Below are positions 55,583 to 63,987 of a stretch of 63,987 nt of DNA, in pieces. Under the pieces are notes generated by a model, which ran no database searches, had not been told where the DNA came from, and saw only the letters and a program-made list of their open reading frames with translations. This DNA comes from JAGRGG01 sp965217265. GTDB lineage: Bacteria > Pseudomonadota > Alphaproteobacteria > Geminicoccales > Geminicoccaceae. The position numbers and the translations under genes are program-made. How positions within the stretch are numbered: position 1 is the first letter of the stretch; each line of letters opens with the position of its first letter. The stretch lies in assembly GCA_965217265.1 (NCBI GenBank), contig CBDCHP010000008.1, positions 1-63,987 on the forward strand, in the 5' to 3' direction.

Positions 55583-56485
55583 ATGCGAGCCGACGGTTTG
55601 TCCACCATGCCCACAGCCTCGAATCCCTACGACGATTTCGGCGCGCGCGGCCTCAGCCTCGCGGCGGCGGCGCTCGTCGGCCTCGGCGGCACGCTCGCCG
55701 CGGCACTGGTCACGGGCGTTGCCGTCCCGCACGCGGGCTCGACGTTCGCGATCCTCGCCGCGATCGTCTTCGCCCTCTACCACCGCCACGGCGACCGGCC
55801 GGCGTTCGGGGTCGCCAACGCCATCACGCTCCTGCGCCTCGGCCTCGTCGGCGTCCTCGTCGTCGGGCTCGCCGCCGGCGGGCCCGGCCCGAACGTCTGG
55901 ACGCCGGGGCTCCTGGCGCTTCTCGCCCTCGCGCTGGACGGGCTCGACGGTTACGCCGCGCGCCGGACGCGGCGGGCGAGCGCGTTCGGCGCGCGGTTCG
56001 ACGTCGAGGTCGACGCCGGCCTTCTCCTGGCCGCGACGCTCCTCCTCGTCGCCTGGGGCAAGCTCGGCGCTTGGACGCTCCTGCTCCCGGCCCTGCGCCC
56101 GGCCTTCGTCCTCGCCGGCCGGGCGTTCCCTTGGCTCGAACGCCCCCTGCCCCCGTCGGGGCGGCGCAAGGCGGCCGGGGCGCTGACCGGCGCTTGCGTC
56201 CTGGCGGCACTGCTGCCGCCCGTGCCGCCAGGATTGGCGGGCGCCGGCGCGGCCGCTTGCTCGGCGGTGCTGGCGGCCTCGTTCGCGATCGACGTCGCGT
56301 GGCTGTGGCGACGGCGCAGGCACTCGGCTCGACGGTTGCAAGGCTTCTGCGTCGTGGGGAAGCCCCCGTCGACGTCCATCGGGCCGGAGCGCAAGACCTT
56401 GCAAAACCGCGCCGGTGGCGGCGCGGCGGGTGCGCCCGGTCTCAGGCCCGCCCGCCTGCCCGCACCCGAACCAATTAGTCGATGA
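55583..56485 (+). CDS. CDP-alcohol phosphatidyltransferase family protein
   Basis: About 300 residues, six or more spans. The catalytic motif DxxDGxxARx8GxxxDxxxD is complete as DGLDGYAARRTRRASAFGAR followed by FDVEVD. Transfers a phosphatidyl or CDP-linked group to an alcohol; the lipid product is unknown. ATG 55607 (MPTASNPYDDFG) is an alternative start. The tail after AIDVAWLWRRRR is Arg/Pro-rich and overlaps the end of the converging gene by 11 bp. Confidence 0.88.
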   Translation: MRADGLSTMPTASNPYDDFGARGLSLAAAALVGLGGTLAAALVTGVAVPHAGSTFAILAAIVFALYHRHGDRPAFGVANAITLLRLGLVGVLVVGLAAGGPGPNVWTPGLLALLALALDGLDGYAARRTRRASAFGARFDVEVDAGLLLAATLLLVAWGKLGAWTLLLPALRPAFVLAGRAFPWLERPLPPSGRRKAAGALTGACVLAALLPPVPPGLAGAGAAACSAVLAASFAIDVAWLWRRRRHSARRLQGFCVVGKPPSTSIGPERKTLQNRAGGGAAGAPGLRPARLPAPEPISR

Positions 56486-57458
56486 GCCGGTCGAAGTCGC
56501 GCGTGCCGACGAAGGCGCCCCTGATCCGGGTGGGGCCGTCCGCCTCGAAGGCGCCGCCGATCTCGACGGCCCTCGGCCCGAAGAACCCGCCCTCGATCGT
56601 GCCCGAATAGCCGGCGCCGGCTTCTTGGCCGCCGAGCGATCCGGCGAAGCGGGCGTCGGCGATGTCGATCGTGTCCGAGTTCAAGACGAGGTGGTCGCCG
56701 TTTCGGCGCAGGATGCCGATCGAGGCGCGCATGTTCTGGTTGCCGAAATCGACCCCGGCCGTGAACGTCGTCGGCAACGTCTCGCGCAGGTCGCCGTCCT
56801 GCTCGGTCGCCCAACCGGAACCGAAATAACGCCCGGCACCGGCCGTCGGCACGTCGGCGACGGGCGCCGGCAAACCGTAAACGAACCAATTGCCAAAGTA
56901 AGGGTTTTGAAGATCGTCAATATCTTGTTCTCAATAGCCAAAGGAGACATAATTTACCATATCAAAAGCACTTGGATCAATCGTACTTGCCGCCGGAACT
57001 TTTTCGGCAAGCTTATCAGCGCCTATAAAGTATTTGCTGGAATTGTCTTGCAGCAATCCGCCAAAATCTAGAAGATTTGACTGGCCGTTGACGTTGATCT
57101 GCAACGTTGTGTCGTCGACGGCAGAAATAGCCGTATCGTCACCTTCAAAACTGTTCGACGCAACATAGGCAAATGACGTTATCGGGATCTGGTCGAAATT
57201 AGGTGCATCCAGATTGATGGGCACTCTCGCTTCGTTGACGCCCTCAACCAGCGAGAAGGCGTGATCGAACCCTGCCCGCAGCGCGTCGTCGGCCGTCGCG
57301 TCGCCGGGCGTGGTGTCACGAACGACGGGACCCCTGTCGGCTTCGATCGGAGCCGGCGACCCGTCAGCGTCGGCGTTGGTCGGTCTTGGAGCGTCGCCAC
57401 CGCCACAAGCGGCGAGCGCCAACGTCAAAATCAGTACGGCGTAAGGATAGTGAGGCAT
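56475..57458 (-). CDS. TbpB-like (transferrin-binding-protein beta-barrel) lipoprotein with in-frame TGA
   Basis: About 327 residues if read through. Lipobox LALAAC (Cys18, then GGGDAPRPTNADADG). N-terminal part ends DMVNYVSFGY, followed by TGA at 56931-56933, then in the same frame EQDIDDLQNPYFGNWFVYGL. The C-terminal barrel has YSGTIEGGFFGPRAVEIGGA and FEADGPTRIRGAFVG, the TbpB_B_D signature. The family commonly has Trp where the TGA lies (YGYW). GAAGAGAAG precedes the ATG. GC content falls upstream of residue 200. Confidence 0.75.
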
Positions 57459-57570
57459 CTTCTCTTCCCGGATCTTGAATATCCCGGACGAGGAGAAAGC
57501 GTATTTGCTTGATCGAGAGCAAGCATGATTCATTTGAACAGGACAATGATGCCGCTCGACATGCAGTTAA

Positions 57571-57603
57571 GTATAGTAGGTTAACCATGTTCGTTTACTA
57601 TAC
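57571..57603. promoter_or_regulatory. Inverted repeat upstream of the TRAP operon
   Basis: GTATAGTA and TACTATAC form perfect 8-bp arms with 17 bp between, in an AT-rich patch 141 bp before dctQ. Candidate operator for the TRAP operon or for the divergent TbpB-like lipoprotein. The rest of the 57534-57743 gap shows nothing else. Confidence 0.4.
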
Positions 57604-57743
57604 GATGCCCGCGTCTCCCGCCAAACGCGAGACCCGCCGCGCCGCGCGCGCCAGCCACGCCCAAGTACGCGATGGACGGCACGGCCTTCCCCGGCTAGGC
57701 TCGTGTTCAAGAAGAACGGGGAGGGGCCGATGCGGGGTGTGCC

Positions 57744-58373
57744 GTGCTAGCCGGGGTGATCGCGGCCCTGCGCCGCTTGAACCTCGCCGTCGAGGCGGTG
57801 ATCCGCCCGCTCGCTTGGGCCAGCATGGCGCTGATGCTGTTCGCGGTGCTGCTCACCGTGGTCGCGCGCGAGACCTTCTTGTTCCTGCCCTGGACCGACA
57901 AGGTCGCCTTGATCCTCCTGCCGGTCCTCGCCTTCATCGTCGCACCCGTCGCCTACCGGCGCTCGGAGAACGTGGCGCTCGACTTGTTCCTCGACACGCT
58001 GCCGCCCAGGCTCGCCCGCGTCCACGCCCTCCTCATCCACCTGTGTCTCGCCGTCGTCTTCCTGATCGGGCTCGACTTGACCTTGCGCAAGATCGGCCTG
58101 CGCTTCGCGCCGCTCGAAATCCTGATCGAGACCGTCTTTCGCCTCGACGTCGGCTCGATCCGCCCGTTCAAGGCGCCGTTGCGCATCCCCACGATCGGGC
58201 TGGAGTGGCGCTACGTCTACATGGTGATGCCGGTCTCGTTCGCGCTTCTCCTGCTCGCCAACCTGGAGATCGTCCTGCGCTTGATCTTGGGCTTGGTGCG
58301 TCCAAACGAGCCGGCCACGACCCCCGTTCGAACCTTCGACGAGGCGCACGCCGGCGTGCATCACGAGGAGTAG
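57744..58373 (+). CDS. dctQ: TRAP transporter small membrane subunit (DctQ)
   Basis: 209 residues with four spans, for example AWASMALMLFAVLLTVVARE and LILLPVLAFIVAPVAYRRSE. The DctQ motif with RRSENVALDLFLDTLP follows. An extended loop after the third span precedes YVYMVMPVSFALLLLANLEI. It couples DctP and DctM. Four bases before dctM. Confidence 0.88.
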   Translation: MLAGVIAALRRLNLAVEAVIRPLAWASMALMLFAVLLTVVARETFLFLPWTDKVALILLPVLAFIVAPVAYRRSENVALDLFLDTLPPRLARVHALLIHLCLAVVFLIGLDLTLRKIGLRFAPLEILIETVFRLDVGSIRPFKAPLRIPTIGLEWRYVYMVMPVSFALLLLANLEIVLRLILGLVRPNEPATTPVRTFDEAHAGVHHEE

Positions 58374-58377
58374 CCCC

Positions 58378-59679
58378 TTGCCGACCGCCTTCTTGTGGCT
58401 GTTCCTGGCCCTTCTCTTCTTGAGCGTGCCGGTCGTGTTCGGCCTCCTGATCGCGGCCGGGATCAGCGTCGTCTTCAGCTTAGGGGGCGATTTCGACGTC
58501 CTCGACCTGAACTCGCTGCTCAGCCAGATCTTCTCCGGCATCTCGTCGGTGCCGCTGATGGCGCTGCCGATGTTCATCCTCGCCGGCGAGATCATGAACA
58601 CCGGCGGCATCACGGCCCGGCTCGTCGGCTTCAGCCAGTCCCTGATCGGCCACGTCCGCGGCGGGCTCGCCCAGGTCAACATCCTCACCTCCGTCCTGTT
58701 CGCCGGCCTGTCCGGCTCCGCCGTCGCCGACACCTCCGCCTTGGGCTCGATGCTGATCCCGGCGATGGAGAAGAACGGCTACTCGCGCCCGTTCGCCGCC
58801 GCCGTCACCGCCGCGTCCTCGGTGATCGGCCCGATCATCCCACCGAGCGGCATCATGATCATCTACGCCTTCGTCATGGGGGTGAGCCCGGCCGCCCTCT
58901 TCGCCGCCGGCATCGTGCCGGGCTTCTTGATCGCGGGCGGCTTGATGACGCTGACGTGGTACCTCGCCCGCCGCTACGACTTTCCGGTCGCGAGCGAGCG
59001 GGCGAGCGGGCGCGAGATCGCTAGTGCGGCGAAGCTCACCTTCTGGCCGCTCCTGACCCCGATCATCCTGCTCGGCGGCATCCTCACCGGCTGGTTCACG
59101 CCGACCGAGGCCGCCGGCATCGCCGCCGCCTACGCCCTCTTCGTCGCCCTCTTCGTCCTGCGCGTGCTGCGCTTTAAGGATCTCCCGGCCATCTTCACCC
59201 GCGCCGCCCTCGCGTCGGGCATCATCCTCCTCCTGATCGGCACGGCGAAATCGTTCTCCTGGGTCGCCGACCAGGTGGGTGCCGCGCAGATGCTCTCCGA
59301 CTTCATCCTCTCGCTCACCGACAACCCCTATCTCCTCCTCTTCCTCGTCAACATCATGCTGTTCGTCGTCGGCATGTTCTTGGACGCCGGCCCCGCCATC
59401 TTGATCCTCGGCCCGATCCTCTCCAAGGTCTTCGTCGACCAGCTCGGCGTCGATCCCGTCCACTTCGCCATCATCATGTGCATCAACGTCACGGTCGGGC
59501 TCGCGACGCCGCCGATGGGGCTCGTCCTCTTCGTCGCCGCCTCGGTGGCCAAGGAGAAGGTGGGCGCCATCATCAAGGCGATCCTGCCCTTCCTCGCCGT
59601 CGAGGCGGGCGTCATCTTCCTCATCACCTACGTCGAGGACCTCGTCCTGTTCTTGCCCCGCCTGCTCGGTCTGCACTAG
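58378..59679 (+). CDS. dctM: TRAP transporter large permease subunit (DctM)
   Basis: 433 residues from a TTG start, about 12 spans. DctM signatures: PLMALPMFILAGEIMNTGGI, FAGLSGSAVADTSALGSMLI, SSVIGPIIPPSGIMIIYAF and GLATPPMGLVLFVAAS. Sodium-driven uptake channel of the TRAP system. Reading frame intact. Confidence 0.95.
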   Translation: MPTAFLWLFLALLFLSVPVVFGLLIAAGISVVFSLGGDFDVLDLNSLLSQIFSGISSVPLMALPMFILAGEIMNTGGITARLVGFSQSLIGHVRGGLAQVNILTSVLFAGLSGSAVADTSALGSMLIPAMEKNGYSRPFAAAVTAASSVIGPIIPPSGIMIIYAFVMGVSPAALFAAGIVPGFLIAGGLMTLTWYLARRYDFPVASERASGREIASAAKLTFWPLLTPIILLGGILTGWFTPTEAAGIAAAYALFVALFVLRVLRFKDLPAIFTRAALASGIILLLIGTAKSFSWVADQVGAAQMLSDFILSLTDNPYLLLFLVNIMLFVVGMFLDAGPAILILGPILSKVFVDQLGVDPVHFAIIMCINVTVGLATPPMGLVLFVAASVAKEKVGAIIKAILPFLAVEAGVIFLITYVEDLVLFLPRLLGLH

Positions 59680-59711
59680 GCTGGGCGCCAACGAAACCGG
59701 GAGGTCTCACG

Positions 59712-60767
59712 ATGAGCATTTACAAACGACTGGGCCTGACGACCGCCGCCGCCGTCATCGGCTTGGGGCTGGCACTGCCGGCGGCGGCGCAGGACGCCAA
59801 GACGATCAAGATCGCCTTCCTCGGCTCGGAGGAGGACGAGGACTACGACGGCTCGATGGTGTTCAAGAACTACGTCGAGAGCGAGTCCAACGGCGCGCTC
59901 AAGGTCGAGGTCTACCCCAACGGCCGGTTCTGCTCCAACGAGGACGAGTGCAACGAGGCGCTGCTCGACGGCCGTTTGGAGATGCACATCACCACCAACG
60001 GCGGCCTCGCGTCGTGGTACCCGCAAGCGCAGTTCCTCGATCTGCCCTACCTGCTGCCGAACGACCGCGTCGCCGAGTGCGTCTTCGACGGCCCCTTGAC
60101 CGATAAGCTGCGCCAGGCCGTCCTGCAGGACATCGGCGCCGTGCGGCTGATGGCGGTCTCCAACACCGGCGGCTGGCGCGACATCGCGACGACGACGAAG
60201 CAGGTGAAGACGCCCGAGGACGTCAAGGGCCTGAAGCTCAGGACCATCGGGGCCGAGATCCAGATCGAGCTGGTCAAGGCGCTGGGCGGCAACCCGTCCC
60301 CGATCGCGTGGCCGGAAGTCTACACCTCGCTCGGCACCGGCGTCGTCGAGGGGACCAAGAACGGCATCACCGACATCGTCAACATGCAATTCCAGGACTA
60401 CCTCAAATACATCATCCTCGACGGCCACGCCTACATGTCGGCCCTGTGGTGGATGAACGAGGGCTTCTTCGAGGGCCTCTCCGACGACGAGAAGCGCATC
60501 GTCTACGACGGCTTCCAGTTCTTGAAGACCACGACCCGCGCCATGCCGATGCGAAAGGCCGTCGACGCCTACGAGACTTTCAGACAAGCCGGCGGCACGG
60601 TCTACGCGCCCAGCCCCGAGGAGAAGGAGGCGTTCAAGGAGGCGGCGCAGCCGGTCTGGCAATGGTACGAGGACCAGTACGGCGACGAGTGGGTGACGGC
60701 GGCCCAGGACGCGGTCGCCACCTGCGAGAAGTCGCTCGACGAGGAGTACGCGAAGGCGACGCAGTAA
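59712..60767 (+). CDS. dctP: TRAP transporter solute-binding protein (DctP)
   Basis: 351 residues with signal peptide (TTAAAVIGLGLALPAAAQ). The DctP fold shows VYPNGRFCSNEDECNEALLD, GLKLRTIGAEIQIELVKALG with the conserved Arg that binds the substrate carboxylate, and PIAWPEVYTSLGTGVVEG. The ligand is probably a carboxylate. The sulfolactate-dehydrogenase-like genes nearby make a sulfonated or hydroxy acid plausible. Its TAA overlaps element copy E. Confidence 0.93.
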   Translation: MSIYKRLGLTTAAAVIGLGLALPAAAQDAKTIKIAFLGSEEDEDYDGSMVFKNYVESESNGALKVEVYPNGRFCSNEDECNEALLDGRLEMHITTNGGLASWYPQAQFLDLPYLLPNDRVAECVFDGPLTDKLRQAVLQDIGAVRLMAVSNTGGWRDIATTTKQVKTPEDVKGLKLRTIGAEIQIELVKALGGNPSPIAWPEVYTSLGTGVVEGTKNGITDIVNMQFQDYLKYIILDGHAYMSALWWMNEGFFEGLSDDEKRIVYDGFQFLKTTTRAMPMRKAVDAYETFRQAGGTVYAPSPEEKEAFKEAAQPVWQWYEDQYGDEWVTAAQDAVATCEKSLDEEYAKATQ

Positions 60768-60915
60768 CGCTTGCGCGTGCGCTGGGCGCGCGGCCTTTCT
60801 CTTCTCTTTTTTGCTTTGTCCAAGGCTGGCCCCCGGCGTCGCGGCCAGCCTTGCGCGTTAACACTTGCAAAAAAGAAAGAAAAAAGGACCGCGCGTCAGC
60901 GCACGCGCAGCGTTC
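60766..60915 (+). repeat. Dispersed ~150-bp inverted-arm element, copy E
   Basis: Starts inside the dctP stop (TAACGCTTGCGCGTGCGCTG) and ends inside the stop of the converging MFS gene (minus-strand TGAACGCTGCGCGTGCGCTG). Core TTGTCCAAGGCTGGCCCCCG with GCGGCCAGCC and GTTAACACTTGC, flanked by T-rich and A-rich runs. It exactly fills the space between two convergent genes. Confidence 0.92.
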
Positions 60916-62113
60916 AAGCGGGTTTAAGCCGCGCCGCCGGGCGTTCCTCGATCGGCCAGTGCATGAGGGCGGCGACGAGGCCGAGGCCGATGGCACCCCA
61001 CCAGACGGGGGTGTAGGAGCCGGTCGCGTCGTAGACCCGCCCGCCGAGCCAGACGCCGAGCAGCGCGCCCATCTGGTGGCTCAAGAAAGACGATGCCGAA
61101 GAGCGTTGCCATGTAGCGCGGCCCGAACATCGCGGCGACGAGGCCGGAGGTTAGCGGCACGGTCGAGAGCCACAAGAGGCCCATGACGGCGGCGAAGACG
61201 AGGGTCGACGCCGCCGTTATCGGCAGCAGGATGTAGACGGCGATGACGATCGCGCGGGCGAGGTAGATGAAGCTCAGCAGTTTCTGCTTCGGGTAGCACC
61301 CGCCGAGCAGGCCCGAGGCGTACGATCCGACGACGTTGAACAGGCCGACAAGCCCGATCGCCCAGGCGCCGATCGCGGCGTCGACGCCCCGATCGACGAT
61401 GTAGGGCGGCAGGTGGATCTGGATGAAGGCGACGTGGTAGCCGCAGACGAAGAAGCCGCCGGTCAGGAGCCAGTAGGAGCGGTTCGCCGCCGCGTCGCGC
61501 AAGGCGCTGGGTCAGGGTCTGCCCGGCGGCGCTCGTCGCACCGCCCTCCTCCTTGCCGAACGGCAGGCTCATCGGCACGACGAGCACGACGAGGAACGCC
61601 AGCATGAACAGCGCCACCGACCAGCCGTAGGCCGAGATGAAGGCTTGGCCTAAGGGGAACGAGCAGGAACTGGCCCATCGAGGAGGCGGCGACGACGAGG
61701 CCGAGTGCGGCCGAGCGGCGTTCCTCGGGCACCATCCGGCCGACGGCGGCGAGGACGAGGCCGAAGGACGCCCCCGCCCCGCCGGCGCCGACGAGAAAGC
61801 CGGCCGAGACGTAGAGCCCCGTCGGGCTGGAACTCAAGCCCATCAGGACGAGCCCGCCGGCGTAGATGAGCGCACCCCAGATCAGGACCGGGCGGATGCC
61901 GAAGCGGTCGGCCAAGGCGCCGGCGACCGGCTGGCCCAGGCCCCACATGAGGTTCTGGATGCCGATCGCGACCGCGAAGATCTCGCGCCCCCAGCCGTAG
62001 GTCGCGGTGATCGGCGCCAGGAACAGGCCGAAGCCCGAGCGCGCGCCGAAGGTGACGAGCGCGATCAGGCAGGCGACGGTGATGATCTGCGTCGGCGTGA
62101 GGGCGAGGCGCAT
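60914..62113 (-). CDS. MFS transporter (three frameshifts)
   Basis: About 400 residues, 12 spans when frames are joined. The N-terminal part has TPTQIITVACLIALVTFGAR, TYGWGREIFAVAIGIQNLMW and GALADRFGIRPVLIWGALIY, an oxalate/formate-antiporter-like set. Frames change near 61655, 61505 and 61083. Middle pieces read SYWLLTGGFFVCGYHVAFIQ and STVPLTSGLVAAMFGPRYMA, the last SHQMGALLGVWLGGRVYDAT and a C-terminus MHWPIEERPAARLKPA. All breaks need single-base edits. Substrate unknown, perhaps an organic acid given the neighbours. Confidence 0.75.
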
Positions 62114-62168
62114 CGGCACTCCGGTCGGCTGCGGCGGTGACGAGACTGTAGCGCGCCGACGGCATTTG

Positions 62169-63122
62169 TCACCGCCGGGCGTGCAGAACCTCGCGCACGG
62201 CGGCGGCGACGGCGGCACTCACCCTGACGTTGCTCTCCTCGGTGACGCCGGCGACGTGCGGCGTCAGGATCAGGTTCGGGGCGCCCGCGAGCGCGCTTTC
62301 GGCCGGCAGCGGCTCGCTCGCGAAGACGTCGAGCAGGGCGCCGCCCAAGCGTCCTTGGCGCAGCGCCTCGGCCAGGGCCGCCTCGTCCACCACCCCGCCG
62401 CGGGCGGCGTTGATCAGGACGGCGCCCGGCCGCATCCGGGCGAGCGCTTCGGCGTCGATCAGGTTGCGCGTGGCCGGGGTCAACGGCACGTGCAGGCTCA
62501 CCGCGTCGGCGGCGGCGAGCAGGGCGCCGAGATCCGCCGCCCGCGCCACGCCCGCCTCGGCGAAGCCTGCGTCGTCGGCCGGGAGCCCCGGGTCGAAGGC
62601 GGCGACGCGCATGCCCAAGCCCTGCGCCAGCGCCGCCGTCCTGCGGGCGATGCGGCCGAAGCCGACGAGACCGAGTGTTCGGTCGAAGACCTCGCGCCCG
62701 ATCAGCCGGTTGCGCGGCCAGCCGCCCGCCGCGACCTCGTCGCCCGCGTGGTAGGCGCCGCGCAGCAGCATCAAGACGCCCGTGATCGCGTACTCCGCGA
62801 CCGAGCGGTCGTTGGCGCCGGTGGCGGGCCGGACCTCGATCCCCGCGCGCGCTACAGGCGTCGAGGTCGATGTTGTCGAGCCCGACGCCGAGCCGGCCGA
62901 CGACGACGAGGTTGGGCGCCGCCGTCCAGCAGATCCGCCCCCACTTGCGTCCGGTTGCGCACGATCAGCGCCCCCGCCCCCGTTAGCGCCGCGCGCAGGT
63001 CATCGCCCCGATCGACCAAGCCTGGGTCGTAGAGGGTGGTGAAGTCGCGCCCGAGATCGTCGATCGGCGCCCGCGTCCATGAACTCGCTGACGACGATCT
63101 CAGGATTCGTTGTGTCGCTCAT
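62169..63122 (-). CDS. D-isomer-specific 2-hydroxyacid dehydrogenase, possibly (S)-sulfolactate dehydrogenase (frameshifts in N-terminal part)
   Basis: About 317 residues. NAD motif LGLVGFGRIARRTAALAQGL; catalytic Arg in LINAARGGVVDEAALAEAL, Glu in DVFASEPLPAE and His in LILTPHVAGVTEES. The N-terminal half reads EIVVSEFMDA, then LYDPGLVDRGDDLRAAL, then VVVGRLGVGLDNIDLDAC and VRPATGANDRSVAEYAITGV across three single-base breaks (near 63070, 62915 and 62855). The opening VVSEFMD..LYDPGLVDR and the neighbouring Ldh2 gene suggest SlcC-type sulfolactate dehydrogenase. A general hydroxyacid dehydrogenase is the alternative. Confidence 0.75.
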
Positions 63123-63987
63123 CCGCTCCCCCTGTCTCCATCGGCGACGCGCCGCAGCGCTTCGAGCGTCGCCGACGCCACCGCCATACCGTCTCGTGCC
63201 GCCGCATCGGCGTTCAGGGCGCGGCGCTTACCCGGAATATGCACGCCCTCGCCCGCGATACGTTCCAGGTAGACGCCGACGCGCGCGCCGGCATCGGCCC
63301 CTAACACCGTGTCGGCGTCGATGGCGAGGACGAAGAGCCCGACGCCGGGCGTCGTGTCGCCCTCAAGGAACGACGGCGCGTCGAGCGACCAGTTGGCGCC
63401 GCTCAAGCCCGCCGCCAGCAGTTCGACCATGAGGGCAACGTTGCCGCCCCTGGCACCGCCGAAGGGGAGCAGGACGCCGTTCAGCGCGGCCCGCGCGTCG
63501 GTCGTCGAGCACCCCCGATCGTCGAGCGCCCAGCCGGCCGGGATCGCCTCGCCGTGCCCGGCCGCGAGCCTCAGGTTGACGTAGGCCGTGGCACTGCTCG
63601 ACTGGTCGATGACCAGCGGCGGGCCGTCGTGGCACGGGACGGCGAAGGCGAGTGGGTTGGTGCAGTAGGTGGCCGTCGTGGCGCCCGAACCGGCGAGCAG
63701 CGCCGGGCCGCCATTGGTGGCGGCGAGACCGACGAGCCCTTGCCCCGCCAAGCGCCAGACGAACCAGCCCAGTGCGGCGTTGGTGAAGCCGTTCTTGACC
63801 GTGAAGGCGGCGACGCCGCACCCGCGCGCGGCGGCCACCAAGTCGTCGAAAGCGCGATCGAAGGCGAGGTGGCCGACGCCGCCCTTGGCGTCGGCGCGGA
63901 TCAGGCCGGGCGACGGCCGCTCGATCAGAGGCTCGGCGCGGCCGTCGATGCGCCCGACCTTGAGCCCGTCGCAGTAGGTCAGCGCGT
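63119..63987 (-). CDS. Malate/L-sulfolactate (Ldh2/ComC family) dehydrogenase, cut by the right edge
   Basis: The last 289 codons are present; the N-terminus lies outside. Ldh2-type NAD(P) dehydrogenase: IRADAKGGVGHLAFDRA, VKNGFTNAALGWFVW, NPLAFAVPCHDGPPLVIDQS and LLPFGGARGGNVALMVELLA (family: LxPFGGxKGxxLA). Its stop overlaps the next gene's start by four bases, so the two are one operon. ComC in this family oxidises (R)-sulfolactate; paired with the D-hydroxyacid dehydrogenase it would interconvert sulfolactate enantiomers. Malate or ureidoglycolate dehydrogenase remain possible. Confidence 0.8.
   Translation of the reverse strand, partial: ALTYCDGLKVGRIDGRAEPLIERPSPGLIRADAKGGVGHLAFDRAFDDLVAAARGCGVAAFTVKNGFTNAALGWFVWRLAGQGLVGLAATNGGPALLAGSGATTATYCTNPLAFAVPCHDGPPLVIDQSSSATAYVNLRLAAGHGEAIPAGWALDDRGCSTTDARAALNGVLLPFGGARGGNVALMVELLAAGLSGANWSLDAPSFLEGDTTPGVGLFVLAIDADTVLGADAGARVGVYLERIAGEGVHIPGKRRALNADAAARDGMAVASATLEALRRVADGDRGSG

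Overview
The window is a GC-rich (about 70 percent by eye) stretch of an alphaproteobacterial chromosome, probably from a marine or host-associated lineage. The evidence is the gene content (trimethylamine oxidation, reductive pyrimidine catabolism, a sulfolactate-dehydrogenase-like pair, TRAP transport) and an alphaproteobacterial-type palindromic repeat near 22.2-22.35 kb. I see no rRNA, tRNA, CRISPR array, intact insertion sequence or prophage.

Layout. 0-11.6 kb: a methylated-amine locus. tmm (TMA to TMAO) diverges from a long minus-strand series: tdm (TMAO to dimethylamine plus formaldehyde), an SSS symporter with a 42-residue membrane partner, an APC permease, amt, an 82-residue membrane protein, then dmmD-dmmA-dmmB (dimethylamine monooxygenase), cut by the left edge. 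11.9-13.5 kb: MliC-like lipoproteins. 13.7-18.1 kb: an acyltransferase and a lower-GC cheA-cheW pair. 18.1-22.1 kb: a breakpoint with a 5'-truncated GH15 fragment, an alcohol dehydrogenase, an alpha/beta hydrolase and a DUF4160/DUF2442 pair. 22.4-24.6 kb: a sharply AT-rich island with two exported proteins of unknown function. 24.6-32.7 kb: reductive pyrimidine degradation (preT, preA, amidohydrolase, NCS1 permease, dihydropyrimidinase), split by a small insertion carrying an orphan HicB and a membrane protein. 33-43.2 kb: pirin, RTX protein, hybrid histidine kinase, alaS, PHB depolymerase. 43.3-50.6 kb: DUF1989 protein, LapG-like protease, TPR lipoprotein and a type II secretion block (C-G-H-I-J-K-L-M). 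50.6-57.5 kb: cupin, SDR, esterase, GFA-like, trkH, fkbM, CDP-alcohol phosphatidyltransferase, TbpB-like lipoprotein. 57.7-64 kb: TRAP operon, MFS transporter, and a D-hydroxyacid dehydrogenase plus Ldh2-type dehydrogenase pair resembling SlcC-ComC.

Two window-wide observations stand out. First, an intergenic element of about 150 bp, made of two 47-bp inverted arms around a conserved 55-bp core, occurs five times (11.8, 26.1, 32.8, 39.2 and 60.8 kb). It usually sits hard against stop codons and looks like a MITE-like or bidirectional-terminator repeat family. Second, many genes carry single-base frameshifts, mostly in homopolymers, and six carry in-frame stops that are all explained by one G-to-A change in a TGG codon. 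This suggests consensus sequence error more than true gene decay, although decay or recoding cannot be excluded from sequence alone. For frameshifted genes the full span is given.
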